A DNA stretch of 64,000 nt from NCBI GenBank assembly GCA_022605955.1, contig JAKCOZ010000011.1, positions 2,290,537-2,354,536 of the forward strand. The letters are read 5' to 3'. Source of the stretch: Rallus limicola (lineage: Eukaryota; Chordata; Aves; Gruiformes; Rallidae). Shown one piece after another: positions 25,701-37,700 of the stretch. Below the pieces are notes generated by a model. The model was not told where the DNA came from. It did not search any database and saw only the letters and a program-made list of their open reading frames with translations. Each line of letters starts with the position of its first letter. Positions within the stretch are counted from its first letter, which is position 1. The translations under genes and the position numbers were made by a program.

Positions 25701-28700
25701 TCTGCTATACAGACTTCAAGTTTGAAATAAGAAGGTTGCACTCATTTTTAATGAAGCAGTGGATATCAGAGAATGCTTTAGATAACCAGCTGTTATAACA
25801 TGCTCTGAAAACACCTCTGCCAACAGCATTAGAGGCCCACTTCTATTTAAAGAAAAATATAAAATTATCCAGATATATCAATATTTTTACCTTTAAATAG
25901 TAAACCAGAAGTTCGTTGAGAGCTGGATCTGCATTCAAATTAACCAGGAAGCACTTATTATCCCCAACTTTTATTCCAGAAGACTGAAGAGAGATGCCAA
26001 GACTTTCCAATTGTTTCTGACGCTCCTGGAAGACAGTAGCCATCAAAAAAATTAAGCTGATTGACGTACAGCCCTTCAGAGGTGCTCTCCTATCAGCCAA
26101 AGCCACAAGACAAAATGATGGGCATGCTGCTTCTGAAAGGGGTAAGTCTTTCTTCTGCAATAGATTAGACACAGAAGGCCTTAGTTATAGGAAGCTCTGA
26201 TGGGGATATCTGTAATCTCTTGTCCTTCCACGTCTGGTCTCGGAGGGCTACGTGTTACGGTCTCATGCGGTTGCATCGTCCTAGTGAAAAAGGAAAACAG
26301 CTGAGAGCAGCACACTACAGTACTGTAGGAGCTTCTCCATGACCTCACTGGAACAGCCAAGTGACCACAAAGCCATCTCTAGAGCCCTTTATTTTCCCTT
26401 TTGAGCTAAAAAGCAACAAGTTAAGTGAAATCCCTGCCAAGTCAAGCTCCATGTCTATCTTTTATTCCACAGCAATCCAAATGACAAAAGAAAAACCCCA
26501 GCAACCTGCTATTTAAGTAATGCAAATAACACTTCCTGTGGAAGAAGAATAGTCCCATTTTGGATGGTGTTTTGTTCCTGTCAATAGACTTCATAGAATT
26601 CAACAACAAAGCATCACTGTGTAAAAAAAATGTACATCTTTCAAAGGGAAGTGTTGGAGCAAAGACAAGAGCAGGGAAAGAAGAACGTGAAACATTTCTG
26701 GCTGAAGAACAGCAAAGGATTCTTCTACCCAAAAAAAAAAAGAAACCTGAGAGAGAAATGCTGAGATTTGTTCCTGGGCTCATCCAGAAATCAGAACGAG
26801 CCTATCCACACAAGCAAACAGAATTTAAAAACTAAACATGTGAGGCCTCTTGTAGAATTACTACAGGGAAGCAGAGACAGGGGAGGGTAAAACAAGTGAG
26901 TAAAAAGATACTAGAGACCTGCCTCACCTTCCCATGATGTTGAGACTTAACACAAACCACCTCAACCAACTACCAGACATTATATAGTAAACATGTCTGT
27001 ATTATTCCTAAGTTTCTGACCTTTACCTACCACTCTGCTTTGTATTTACAAACTTAGCATGTCGTACCTACCATTCAGTGCAATTCTCTGTTCAGTGCTG
27101 GTCTAATCAAGATTAAAACAGAAAATAACTTGACTTTTTCTACCCTGTCTTCCCACACACTTACAAAACCAACACAATATCACTGTAAGGAAAAGTCTTG
27201 TGTGTATGGGGCGGGGGGGGGAGGAGGGAACCCAACAAAGAACAGAGGAAAAACTGCAGTGTGATGTCAAAGATCTCTCTTCTGAGCATCAGTGCCAGGC
27301 TCCAACGTTCACATAATTCCTTATTATCCACAGAGATAAAGAACGTGTTGCCCAAATGAGGACTTGACACACAGTCCAAATCTCCTAGGATTAACTTCAA
27401 GAAAACGAGTCAGTTTCTGTTAGCTTTTCCTCAAAAGCTAATGTTAATTAATTAACATTCAAAATAACATTAGAAGTACGTCAAATCCCCAATGAAAATG
27501 TGAAAACCTGCCTCCTCACAAAGTCTTTAGGGCTTTGAACCATTACAAGAGCTGAAGGGGAAGGAGGATTCATTCTGACTACTGCTTGTAAATACAACTT
27601 GTCCCTGCATAGGAGTGCAAGAGCAGCTCGACTCCTTCATCCCATGTGCTATGACTACTCCATCACTACAAACTCCCTCTTTAATGGTCCTCATCTTTAT
27701 GAGGAAGCATCCTTTGCTCAAAGATTTACAACAATCACTCCATCCTACCTGCCCACCCTGCTGCAATCTGACAGACAGATGTTGGTGGATCACAAAATGA
27801 ATAGACTGGAAAAGATCTTTAGGATCACTGATTCCAACCATACCCATATCTCTGAGCACATCTACACATCTCTGAGCTCATCTACACATCTTTTAAATCC
27901 ATCCAGAATCAGTGGCTCAACCCCTCCCTGGGCAGGCTGTTTCACAGCCCCACAACTCTGCCAGGGAAGAACTTTGCCCTCCCAGCTGAGCTGACCCTGT
28001 CCTGGCCCAGCTTGAGCCCATTGCCCCTTGTCCCAGCTCCTGGCCCCTGGCTGAAGAGACCAGCGCCCACCTCTCTGTACCCTCCTGGCAGGGCAGGGCA
28101 GGTGGGGAGAAGGGCTCCCCTCAGCCTCCTCTGCTCCAGGCTCAACACCCCCAGCTCCCTCAGCTGCTCCTCAGAGGATTTCCCCTCCAGCCCCTTCCCC
28201 CAGCCTGGTTTCCCTTCTCTGGACACACTCCAGTAATGCTGGCCAGGAGTAAAAACACTTGGCATGGGCATGATATAAATACCACTACTCCAGTTTTTCA
28301 ATATCCTTGCACACTCAGGGTTTCTATTCCTAGAAATCATTAGGTTGTCTAAGAGCAGAAATAATAACAACAATAATTATTACTATTATTGGATCTTCCA
28401 ACCCGAGGTCTGTTCTGATTGCACTCCAGATATAACCCCACGTTTAACGCTCTCAACATTCCATCCCATCATTACAAACAACAATTTTACTGTCTGAAGA
28501 ATAAAAATCCCTGTAATCCTCTCATCTATGAGTATTTATTTTTTTAAAAATCTTCTCCTTTTGCATACAGTGACAATAATAAATTGGAACAGTAATCTGG
28601 GAAGCACCCAGCTATCACAGGAATTAAGCACAGCTTTTCAGAAGGGCCTTAAGCTTGACCTACTTACCCATAAACATGGTGAGAGATTTGGACAATCTCC

Positions 28701-31700
28701 GTGAGCTGACAAAGGCAACAAACCTGTTTTTCATTGAAAAAATGGAGGGGATGGAAAAAAGAAAACAGCCAACCTGTGCTATCTCCTCAGTTTTCCTTAA
28801 TTTTTCTTCCCAGGTCACAGTCATTTCCTGAATCAACTTTTCCGATTCTTCCAACCGTTCCTTTAATTCTGGGGATTTCATGGCCTGCAGGAATCAAAGG
28901 AAACAAGACAACAAGTCATGCTTTGCTGCTTTTTTCTCCATGCCACAGTCACACATCTGGGCGGAAGAAGGAACCTCAGCTTTACTCATTTCATAGAATC
29001 ACAGACTCATAGGGGTTGGGAGGGACCTCCAGAGATCATGGGGTCCAACTCCCTGCCAAAGCAGGGTCCCTAGGACAGGGCACACAGGTTGGCATCCAGA
29101 TGGGGCTGGAATACCTCCAGAGGAGGAGACTCCACACCCCCCTGGGCAGCCTGGCCCAGGGCTCCCTCACCCTCACCAGGAAGAAGTTCTTCCCCAGATT
29201 GTGGGGGAACTCCCTGTGCTCCAACTTGCAGCCATCGCCCCTTGTCCTGTCCCCACAGACGCTGAGAAGAGGCTGCTCACGTCCCCCTGTGTCCCACCCT
29301 TCAGCTATTGATCCCCATTGATCAGATCCCCTCTCAGGCTTCTTTTCTCAAGGCTGAACAGCCCCAACTCACTCAGCCTTCCTTGCCAAGGAATACTTAC
29401 CAGCAAGCAAAGGGGTTTCCAAAAGGCATATTGCATAGAAGTAGAGAACCCATCAGAAATTCAGCTTAATTACATTCAAGTACAGATGCTAAAGCAGGGC
29501 TTGTGTACATCAATGCCAACTAATTACATGACACTAGCAGATCTGCACAAAGATACTCAAACGTCAACTAATTGCATTTCTATACTAATACAAGGATCCC
29601 AAACAGTTCATATCTAAGCCAACCTTCTTTCTCGAGATGGTGCTGATCTGGCTACCCACCAATCACCTTTTTCAAAGGGCAGCCACTGGCAGGACACAAG
29701 GGGGCTGGAGTGAAGCTGAAGAAGGGAAGGGTTAGATGAGATGTTGGGGGGGGGGAAGTTTTTTTACAGAGAGAGTGGTGAGGGGCTGGAAGGGGCTGCC
29801 CAGAGAGGAGGTGGGTGCCCCGTCCCTGGGGGTGTTCAAGGCCAGGTTGGCTGGGGCCCTGGGCAACCTTGTGTAGCTCCAGGCCTGGAGGTTGGTGGCT
29901 CTGCCTCTGGCAGGGGGTTGGAACTCTCTGATCCTTGGGGTCCCTTCCAACCCAGACCAGTCTGTGATTCTGTGATATGCATTTTAGAAACCAGATATCA
30001 AAAAAAGCCTTATGATGTGCTTGCAGACACCTGAACTCAATTTTCTGCTAATCCAGCATAGCTCTAAGTTTCTGTGAAATAGTCAGTGGTCCACATTCCA
30101 TCAGAAGATTAATTCTTGAATAAGAAGATACCCCCAACTGCCCCCATCAGACACTCCAAAAACTGAAAGGACATAAACATGTTTATACTACATTTATTTA
30201 CCCTCCTCCAGTCTCAGTACTTACATATGACTGAGAGGTGACTTCATCAATGTCTATAAATACGTAAATGGTGTGAGTCAGGAGAACAAAGCCAGGCTCT
30301 TCTCAGTGATGTCCAATGACAGGACAAGTTGGATCACAGGAGATTCCATGTGAACATAAGGAAAAACTTTCTCACTTGGAGAGTGGCAGGGCCCTGGGCC
30401 AGGCTGCCAGAGAGGTTGTGGAGTCTCCTTCTCTGGAGACATTCAAAACTGCCTGGATGTGTTCCTGCGTGACCTAACATAGATGATCCTGCTCTGGCAG
30501 GAGGGTTGGACTAGATGATCTTTTGAAGTCCCTTCCAACCCCCATCATTCTGTGATTCCTTCACTGCTTTTTGAAGGAAGCCTGTGGCCTTCCTTACATC
30601 ATTATTTTATTACTGCTAATGAGACAAAAACTGTTTTGGCTGGTAGGTATTCATGCAATCCCAATTAAATAATGCAAGCTCATTCTCCATCAGATATTCG
30701 CTTAACCACAAAACCAAAACTCCTCACAGGAATCCAAGTCAGAGTGGCCTCATTACAGTGCAGTTTCTTCAAGAAACAGAGCAACTGCCAGGAGTGGAAA
30801 ATCCTGTTTGAAGACAGGAGTTTCCTCTGCCTCAAGACACGACAGTCTAGGAACTGTCAGCTCCTGTGTCCTGTGTGGTCTATTCCTGGTTGAATATCTC
30901 AAATACCTAAATACAGGGTAAAAGGAAGCCTGGCACAGCCCTCTGACTACTACCCACTGCTGCTCCTCTGTGTGGGTGGTGACGAAGCCACAACACGTAG
31001 TACAAAAATGATAAAAAGAGACTTTAGGTCTTGGAGTGGTTACTGAGGGAATGGAGGACAGGTTATTTTTAACTCCCCCCTTCCAGCTCTGGGCAGTGAC
31101 ACTGGGAGGATCAGACTGACACAGCCCAGACAGGCTGCAATCTCCAGTATGACGATAGACTGGGTGGAGAATGGATGGAAAGCAGCCCTGAAGGGATGGA
31201 CTTCAGGGCGTTGCTTGATGTAAAGCTCAACATGAGCAGGCAGTGTGTGCTGGCAACCCCAAAAGCCCCCCCCCGTGTCCTGGGCTGCATCCCCAGCAGT
31301 GGGACCAGCAGGGCTGGGAAAGGGGATTCTGTCCCTCTGCTCCGCTCTGGGACACAGACCCCCTGGCAGACCTGCCTCCAGCTGGGTCAGCCCAGAGAAG
31401 AGAAGGCTGCTTCTGGAGAGAGCTCTGAGCCCCTTCCCATCCCTCCAGGGGCTCCAGGAGAGCTGGAGAGGGGCTGGTGCCAAGGGCAGGGAAGGTCCCA
31501 GGGGAACGGCATTCAGCTGTAGGAAGGCAGCTGGAGAGGGGCTGGGAGGCAGAAATCCTTCCTGGGGAGGGGTGAGGCCCTGGCACAGGGTGGTCAGAGA
31601 AGCTGGGGCTGCCCCAGGATCTCTGGCAGGGTTCAAGGTCAGGTTGGATGGGGCTTGGGGCACCCTGGGCTGGGAGGGGTGTCCCAGTCTGTGGCAGGGG

Positions 31701-34700
31701 GTTGAAACTAGATGATCTTTGATGCTTCTTCCAAGGCAAGGAAGGCCTATGAACTCCTCACATAATGGGAAGTGAAGCCAATGCAATTTGCAGAACAAAG
31801 ATAAAACAAGATCAGTGCAAAGGCACTGGACACTACAGAGCAGGACAGAAAGATGAAGCTCAGTTACTCTCAAGGGTTATGTCTTGTCTGTCTCTTTATT
31901 TGGACCTGGGGCAAAATTACACAATATTTTCACATGCTTCAACTGTGAAATGAGCTAAGTAAATCTCCTCACTCCATACAATGCTCATAAGAGCAACAGA
32001 TACATGGGCTCAGATTCACACCAGACTAGAGGTATGCAGATCTGCTGAAAACAGCTTAAATTTCCAGCTTAGGAAAGACAAGCTTGTGGTCTTTTGCCCT
32101 AGTGAGACTGCACCTGAAATATTGTGTCCAGTTCTGGGCCTCTCAGTCCAAGAAGGACACAGAACTCCTTGAGAGAGCCCAGCACAGGGCTGACAAGGTG
32201 ATGGAGGGAGTGGAACCCCTTCCTGATGAGGAGAGGCTGAGGGAGCTGGGCCTCTTTAGCCTGGAGAAGAGGAGGCTGAGGGGTGACCTCATTCATGTCT
32301 ATCAGTATGTAAAGGGTGAGAGTCAGGAGGACAGAGCCAGGCTCTGCTCAGGGGTGGCAGCCACAGGACAAGGGGCAGCGGGTGCAGCTGGAGTAGAGGA
32401 AGCTCCATGGGAATGTCAGGAGGAACTTTTTCCCTGTGAAGGTAACAGAGCCCTGGGCCAGGCTGCCCAGAGAGGTTGTGGAGTCTCCTTCTCTGGAGAC
32501 ATTCAAACCCACCTGGACATGTTCTTGTGGGATTTAGTCTGGGTGATCCTGCTCTGGCAGGGGAGTTGGACTAGATGATAATTCAAGGTCCTTTCCAACT
32601 CCTAACGTTCTGTCTAATTCTGTGTCTTGACACAGACAAATTAATTATTAATTATTAATTTCAGTAGAAAAGATCAAAATGTGTGCATTCACAAAGAAAA
32701 GGGGGAAATAAGCTGATAATGCCATATTCTTCTGGGGTAGAGGAGGAAGTAAACTGTCAAGTTCTGCTCTGCCTTGGCTGTTTAGGAGAGAAAAGGCTAC
32801 TGAAACCAAAAGGAAAAAAGTTCCCACCAACCCACGACCCCTTATACTTGGCAATGAGCTTTGGAAATGTATGTTGTCAGAACTGGTCAAGGTTTTTCTT
32901 CACTTTAAAATTTATTCATGTACTGGTGTGCCAAAACGATTAGATGGGCTACAAAAGTAATAAACTGACAAGACAATGACTCCCTTAATAGCAAAATACA
33001 CTGTTTTTCCATGCTCCTTGCAATGCCACTGAGATGACAGCTAGGGTGGGATCCCAACACATGTATTACTTCATATTTAGGAAACATTACTTCACTACTT
33101 TGGAATTAATGCTCACACGAAACAAACCAGGAGCACGTGCTTCTCTCTGATAGTGTCTGAGATACGTATTTTAAGAAGAATTTTTAGATATTTAGGTTGC
33201 AATACTTTAAATAAACAGATGAATGTTTACTGGACACAGCAGCTCCGATGAGAACGGAGCAAAAGTCCCCCCTGTGATTTCTAGTACCCCTGCCAGCAGT
33301 GCCTGCACACCTCACAAGGCAAATGCTGCAATCAGGATGTTTCTGAGTTGCAAAACAGACGGGTTACATCACTGCTGTTTGGCCCTGTTTGAGAACCAAA
33401 CTCAGAATCATGATATTTCTTGGCCTTTGCCTAATATTTAGACCAGGCTCCCTTCAGGGTTTCATTAGAGAAACACGCAGTTCTAAAAGACCTTTAATAT
33501 CAAGTCCAACCGTCCCTGTCCTCTGCTAACCCAGCTCTCTCAGCACCTCACTACCCATCTGGTAAACACACGCAGGGAGGGGTAGGGACTCAGCCCCCTC
33601 CCTGGGCAGCCTGTGCCACAGCCCCACAACTCTGCCAGGGAAGAACTTTGCCCTCCCAGCTGAGCTGACCCTGCCCTGGCCCAGCTTGAGCCCATTGCCC
33701 CTTGTCCCAGCTCCTGGCCCCTGGCTGAAGAGACCAGCGCCCACCTCTCTGCACCCTCCTGGCAGGGCAGTGGAGGTGGGGAGAAGGTCTCCCTCCCCTC
33801 AGCCTCCTCTTCTCCAGGCTCAACACCCCCAGCTTCTTCAGCTGGTCCTCAGAGGATTTGCCCTCCAGCCCCTTCCCCAGCCTGGCTGCCCTTCTCTGGA
33901 CACGTTCCAGGACCTTGATGTCCTTCTTATGGTGAGAAGTCCAGAACTGAGCTCACTGAGGTAGATATTCATAATACCGTCTAACACCTGAAAGAAAGAG
34001 ATTCCCTTTAGAGCAGTGGACGCTGCAAGCAAGCATTATTTAGCTGACTTCACTACTGCAGGACACCACAACACCGAATTCTTAAAATACCAAGGTAAAG
34101 CTTTGCCTAAGAGCTTGCAGTTTTTAAGACCTAGTCCTAGTCCTGCCTCCATGCCCTCTTTCATTTGATCTGTATTCTAGCAATAAAACCAAGATTGCTC
34201 AACAGAGTGTTCAAACCCTGTCTAGCATCTCATGTTATCAACCAGATTTCAACACTGACGTGCAGGAGAATGGAGAAGAAGTGATGTAATAACTCTTTTG
34301 TGGTGCTCATTTTCCAAAGCCAGGTGAGAAAGTCCTGACAACAGTCAAGACCAAAATTCAGTACCTCTGCTTTTGTGAGCTGTTCCCTCAGCTTCTCCAC
34401 TTCCTCCCGGAGCTCCCGGATAATGCGAGCGTTGGGGTCTTCGTTCACCACGGCGTGATTAACGATGTTCTTGGCCCGATCTGCATACCTCAGTGTTGAA
34501 AGGGTCTCGTCATAGTTGTCTGCTGCTGGGCTCACTGTTGCTACCATGGCAGTCTTGCTGTTACCACCGAGGCTATCCTGGAAAGAGGCAGAGGTTATAA
34601 AATTAAAACAGAAGGTTCTGTCTGTTTGCCCAGTCAATGAGCTTAGGCAGCAAATAATAACCTAGGGTTGGGAGTAGATGGGGGCAACTAGTAACAGAAA

Positions 34701-37700
34701 CAGTCATGTCAGAGCTCCTCCATTTGAGGAGCTGCATAAATAAAGGAAAATTGTTATTTAAGGTTTCTTTATTTGTTTGCTTTAAAGCACATTTAGGAGA
34801 GTCCTTCAGATTGAGTTTTAGTTTAAGCAGGACTGAGAACACTCCCTTTTTTGGGTCTACTCCTATGTTTTCTCCTTAGGTTTATAAACAGGAAACAGAA
34901 GCACTTTCAGCATTAGACTTCTCACCACCAAGACGACTCAGGAAAGCTCATAAGGAATTCAGAAAATCTTATTTTAAAGACTCGAATATGTACTTAATTT
35001 AAATGACTTAAGGATCTACTCATAAATAATATAGTTTATTTATGCTTCTAAACATTTGAGAATGAGGCCCTTCCCTTCCTCCCCACCCCCCCTTTCACAG
35101 CTCATCAATCTCCATTGAGATATGTCAGAAATGACTCTTTTGGAATTTGGTTGACAGAGAAGGGCATGAAACCCCATTCCTGCAAGGCAGCGTGCCAGAG
35201 GAATGGGGGAAGGAAGGGACCATTCCATTTTTTCATCCATCACCAAACTGTGGCTTACAATTCTGGCCAGTCTAAAAGCCAAAACATTTTGCTTTAAATT
35301 CTGCAGCAAATCTTTTTATTTTGGTGGTTGTGGGGTTTGTTTGTGGTTTTTTTTTTTTCTTTTCCTCTTCCCACCCCTATATAACCCCTTTCGGAGGTGA
35401 ACCCTGCTATTAACTTTCATCTTCAATCACCCACGAAATGTAGGTCAGGCATCCCCATTAGAACAATCTGACCACATTAGCTGCTTGTCGAACCATTTCA
35501 ATTACAAAGCACGCAGACACGTGTAGCTTTCCCCAGCAATCATTAAGACACTTCTTTAAGTATTTCCTTAAGACTTTCTCTCTTTTTGCTGCATGATGCC
35601 TAAGCCAATTCTACAGCAGTCTGGGCTGCTTCAGTGGTGGGACAAGCACACACCACACCGATCAATGCTGCTTCACTGTCGTGTTGGAAACACTTCCATC
35701 TCCGGTCGTGCAAGAGGGATATCAGCTCATTGGGTAGAGACAATTTATTTGCATAGTGTTTTTCTGAGTTCTTCAACATAAGAAGGATATTGAGGTCCTT
35801 GAGTGAGTCCAGAGAAGGGCAACCAGGCTGGGGAAGGGGCTGGAGGGCAAATCCTCTGAGGAGCAGCTGAGGGAGCTGGGGGTGTTGAGCCTGGAGAAGA
35901 GGAGGCTGAGGGGAGACCTTCTCCCCACCTCCCCTGCCCTGCTAGGAGGGTGCAGAGAGGTGGGCGCTGGTCTCTTCAGCCAGGGGCCAGGAGCTGGGAC
36001 AAGGGGCACTGGGCTCAAGCTGGGCCAGGGCAGGCTCAGCTCAGCTGGGAGGGCAAAGTTCTTCCCTGGCAGAGCTGTGGGGCTGTGGCACAGGCTGCCC
36101 AGGGAGGGGGCTGAGTCACCTTCCCTGGATGTGTTTAAAAAAAGATCAGGTTCTGAGACCAGGTAGTGAGAGATATGAGAGATATGAAAGATATGGGCCA
36201 GCACAGGACAGGGATGGTTGGACTAGATGATCTTAAAGGTCTTTTCCAACCTATTGGTTCTGTGATTCTATGTTCAGCACAGTGAGATGTGCCTGCACAG
36301 TTAGCACTCCCAGGTAAGCATATTCCTTAAGGGAAGTTTGATCTCATGAGGTTAGATTAGCATGGGGATGGATTGCCTGCAGCTGGGGTGGACTCTGCTC
36401 CTGGGATGTTTTAACACCAGGTAAGAAAAATATGTGACATGGGAGTACGCTAGAGCCCACTGTTAGTGGGACCAGCAAAGCTCCTGGGGCTGGACCAAGT
36501 GACATCTAAAGGTCTTGTTCCCACCATATCCACTGAAAAGCAGAGATTTCACTGGTACCAGCAAGGTTTGTTTTCTCATCTGAAGAGCAGCCAACACTTA
36601 CTCCAAAGCAAGCCTTGGGAAGACTCTAACACACACACACACAAAACTCTCCAAAGATCTACTGAAAACTTTACAAAGTCTAACAAGAGCACATGACTCA
36701 TTCGAGGGGATTTCTGGCTCTACAGAAGCCAGAACCTTTTCATTTGTCAACTGTTTTCAAAAATAAGGGATGACGCTCTGCAACTGCAACCCCCATTCTG
36801 CAGAAAGGAGTTTATCAGGGTGCCAGCCAGGTACTCTGCTTCCAAACCAAACCTTCAGAGTCTGCACTTTGGGAACTTCTTTTATTACACTAATTAGCTC
36901 CAAAATAGGATCAATTCATGATTTGAATTGTCACTGCACCGTCCAGGCAGCTAAGGCGGCTGTTACAGTGATACACCGCAACCCAACAAACACCCATTAT
37001 GAGCTGGGTAAAGCTCCCTGCTCATTGTAACTATTCAAGCCTGATGCCAGACTGGCCAGTAACGTTTTATGTATAAAACTGTGGCACTGATTTCACTGGT
37101 TTCTTTAATTTAAAGCAAGAAAAGCAGATGAATACTAAGCCAGCTTCTCATTAGTGAAGACAGCCTGCAAATCACTCTGGAAAGGCAGAGCTTGCATGTA
37201 ATAGAGATACCCAGAGTGGAAATAAAGAAGTGGAGTTATTTCCTAGACTGAACTAGCCCCGTCTCCTCTAGCACTGGGATTACTATGAAATTAACTTCAT
37301 GCAGAGATCAGAAATGACATTTTTAATAGCAGCCAGCAGTGAAACATGCAGGGCTTCTGAACCAAATGAAAAACAAGATGTTTGTACCAATATAATTTGA
37401 TCAAAACCAAGAAGTTAAAAGCACTGCCAAGCCACTTTGCTCCTGACACATAACCTGATGCCATTGCTTCTGACACATAACCTGATGCCACTCTTCAAGC
37501 CTCCTTCTGCAAGAATATTTTTCACCTGGTCATTTAGTCTGAAGAGCCTCAACAAAATTAAACAAATTTTCTTCCATCTTGTTAGAATCTGAGGTCTCCT
37601 AACTCTGCCAGCTTCTCAGGTTTGTGGGGAGACCCTTACATGACAGGTATTCCTGGTGTTAGGACACATATACTCTGCTTTGGCATCACAATTATAAGTT

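Noticed and set aside
31040..31873. Minus-strand open frame of 277 codons
   Set aside because: It is antisense to a group F CR1 at 31151-31738 with low-complexity Pro/Ser/Leu composition, typical of a GC-rich repeat shadow.
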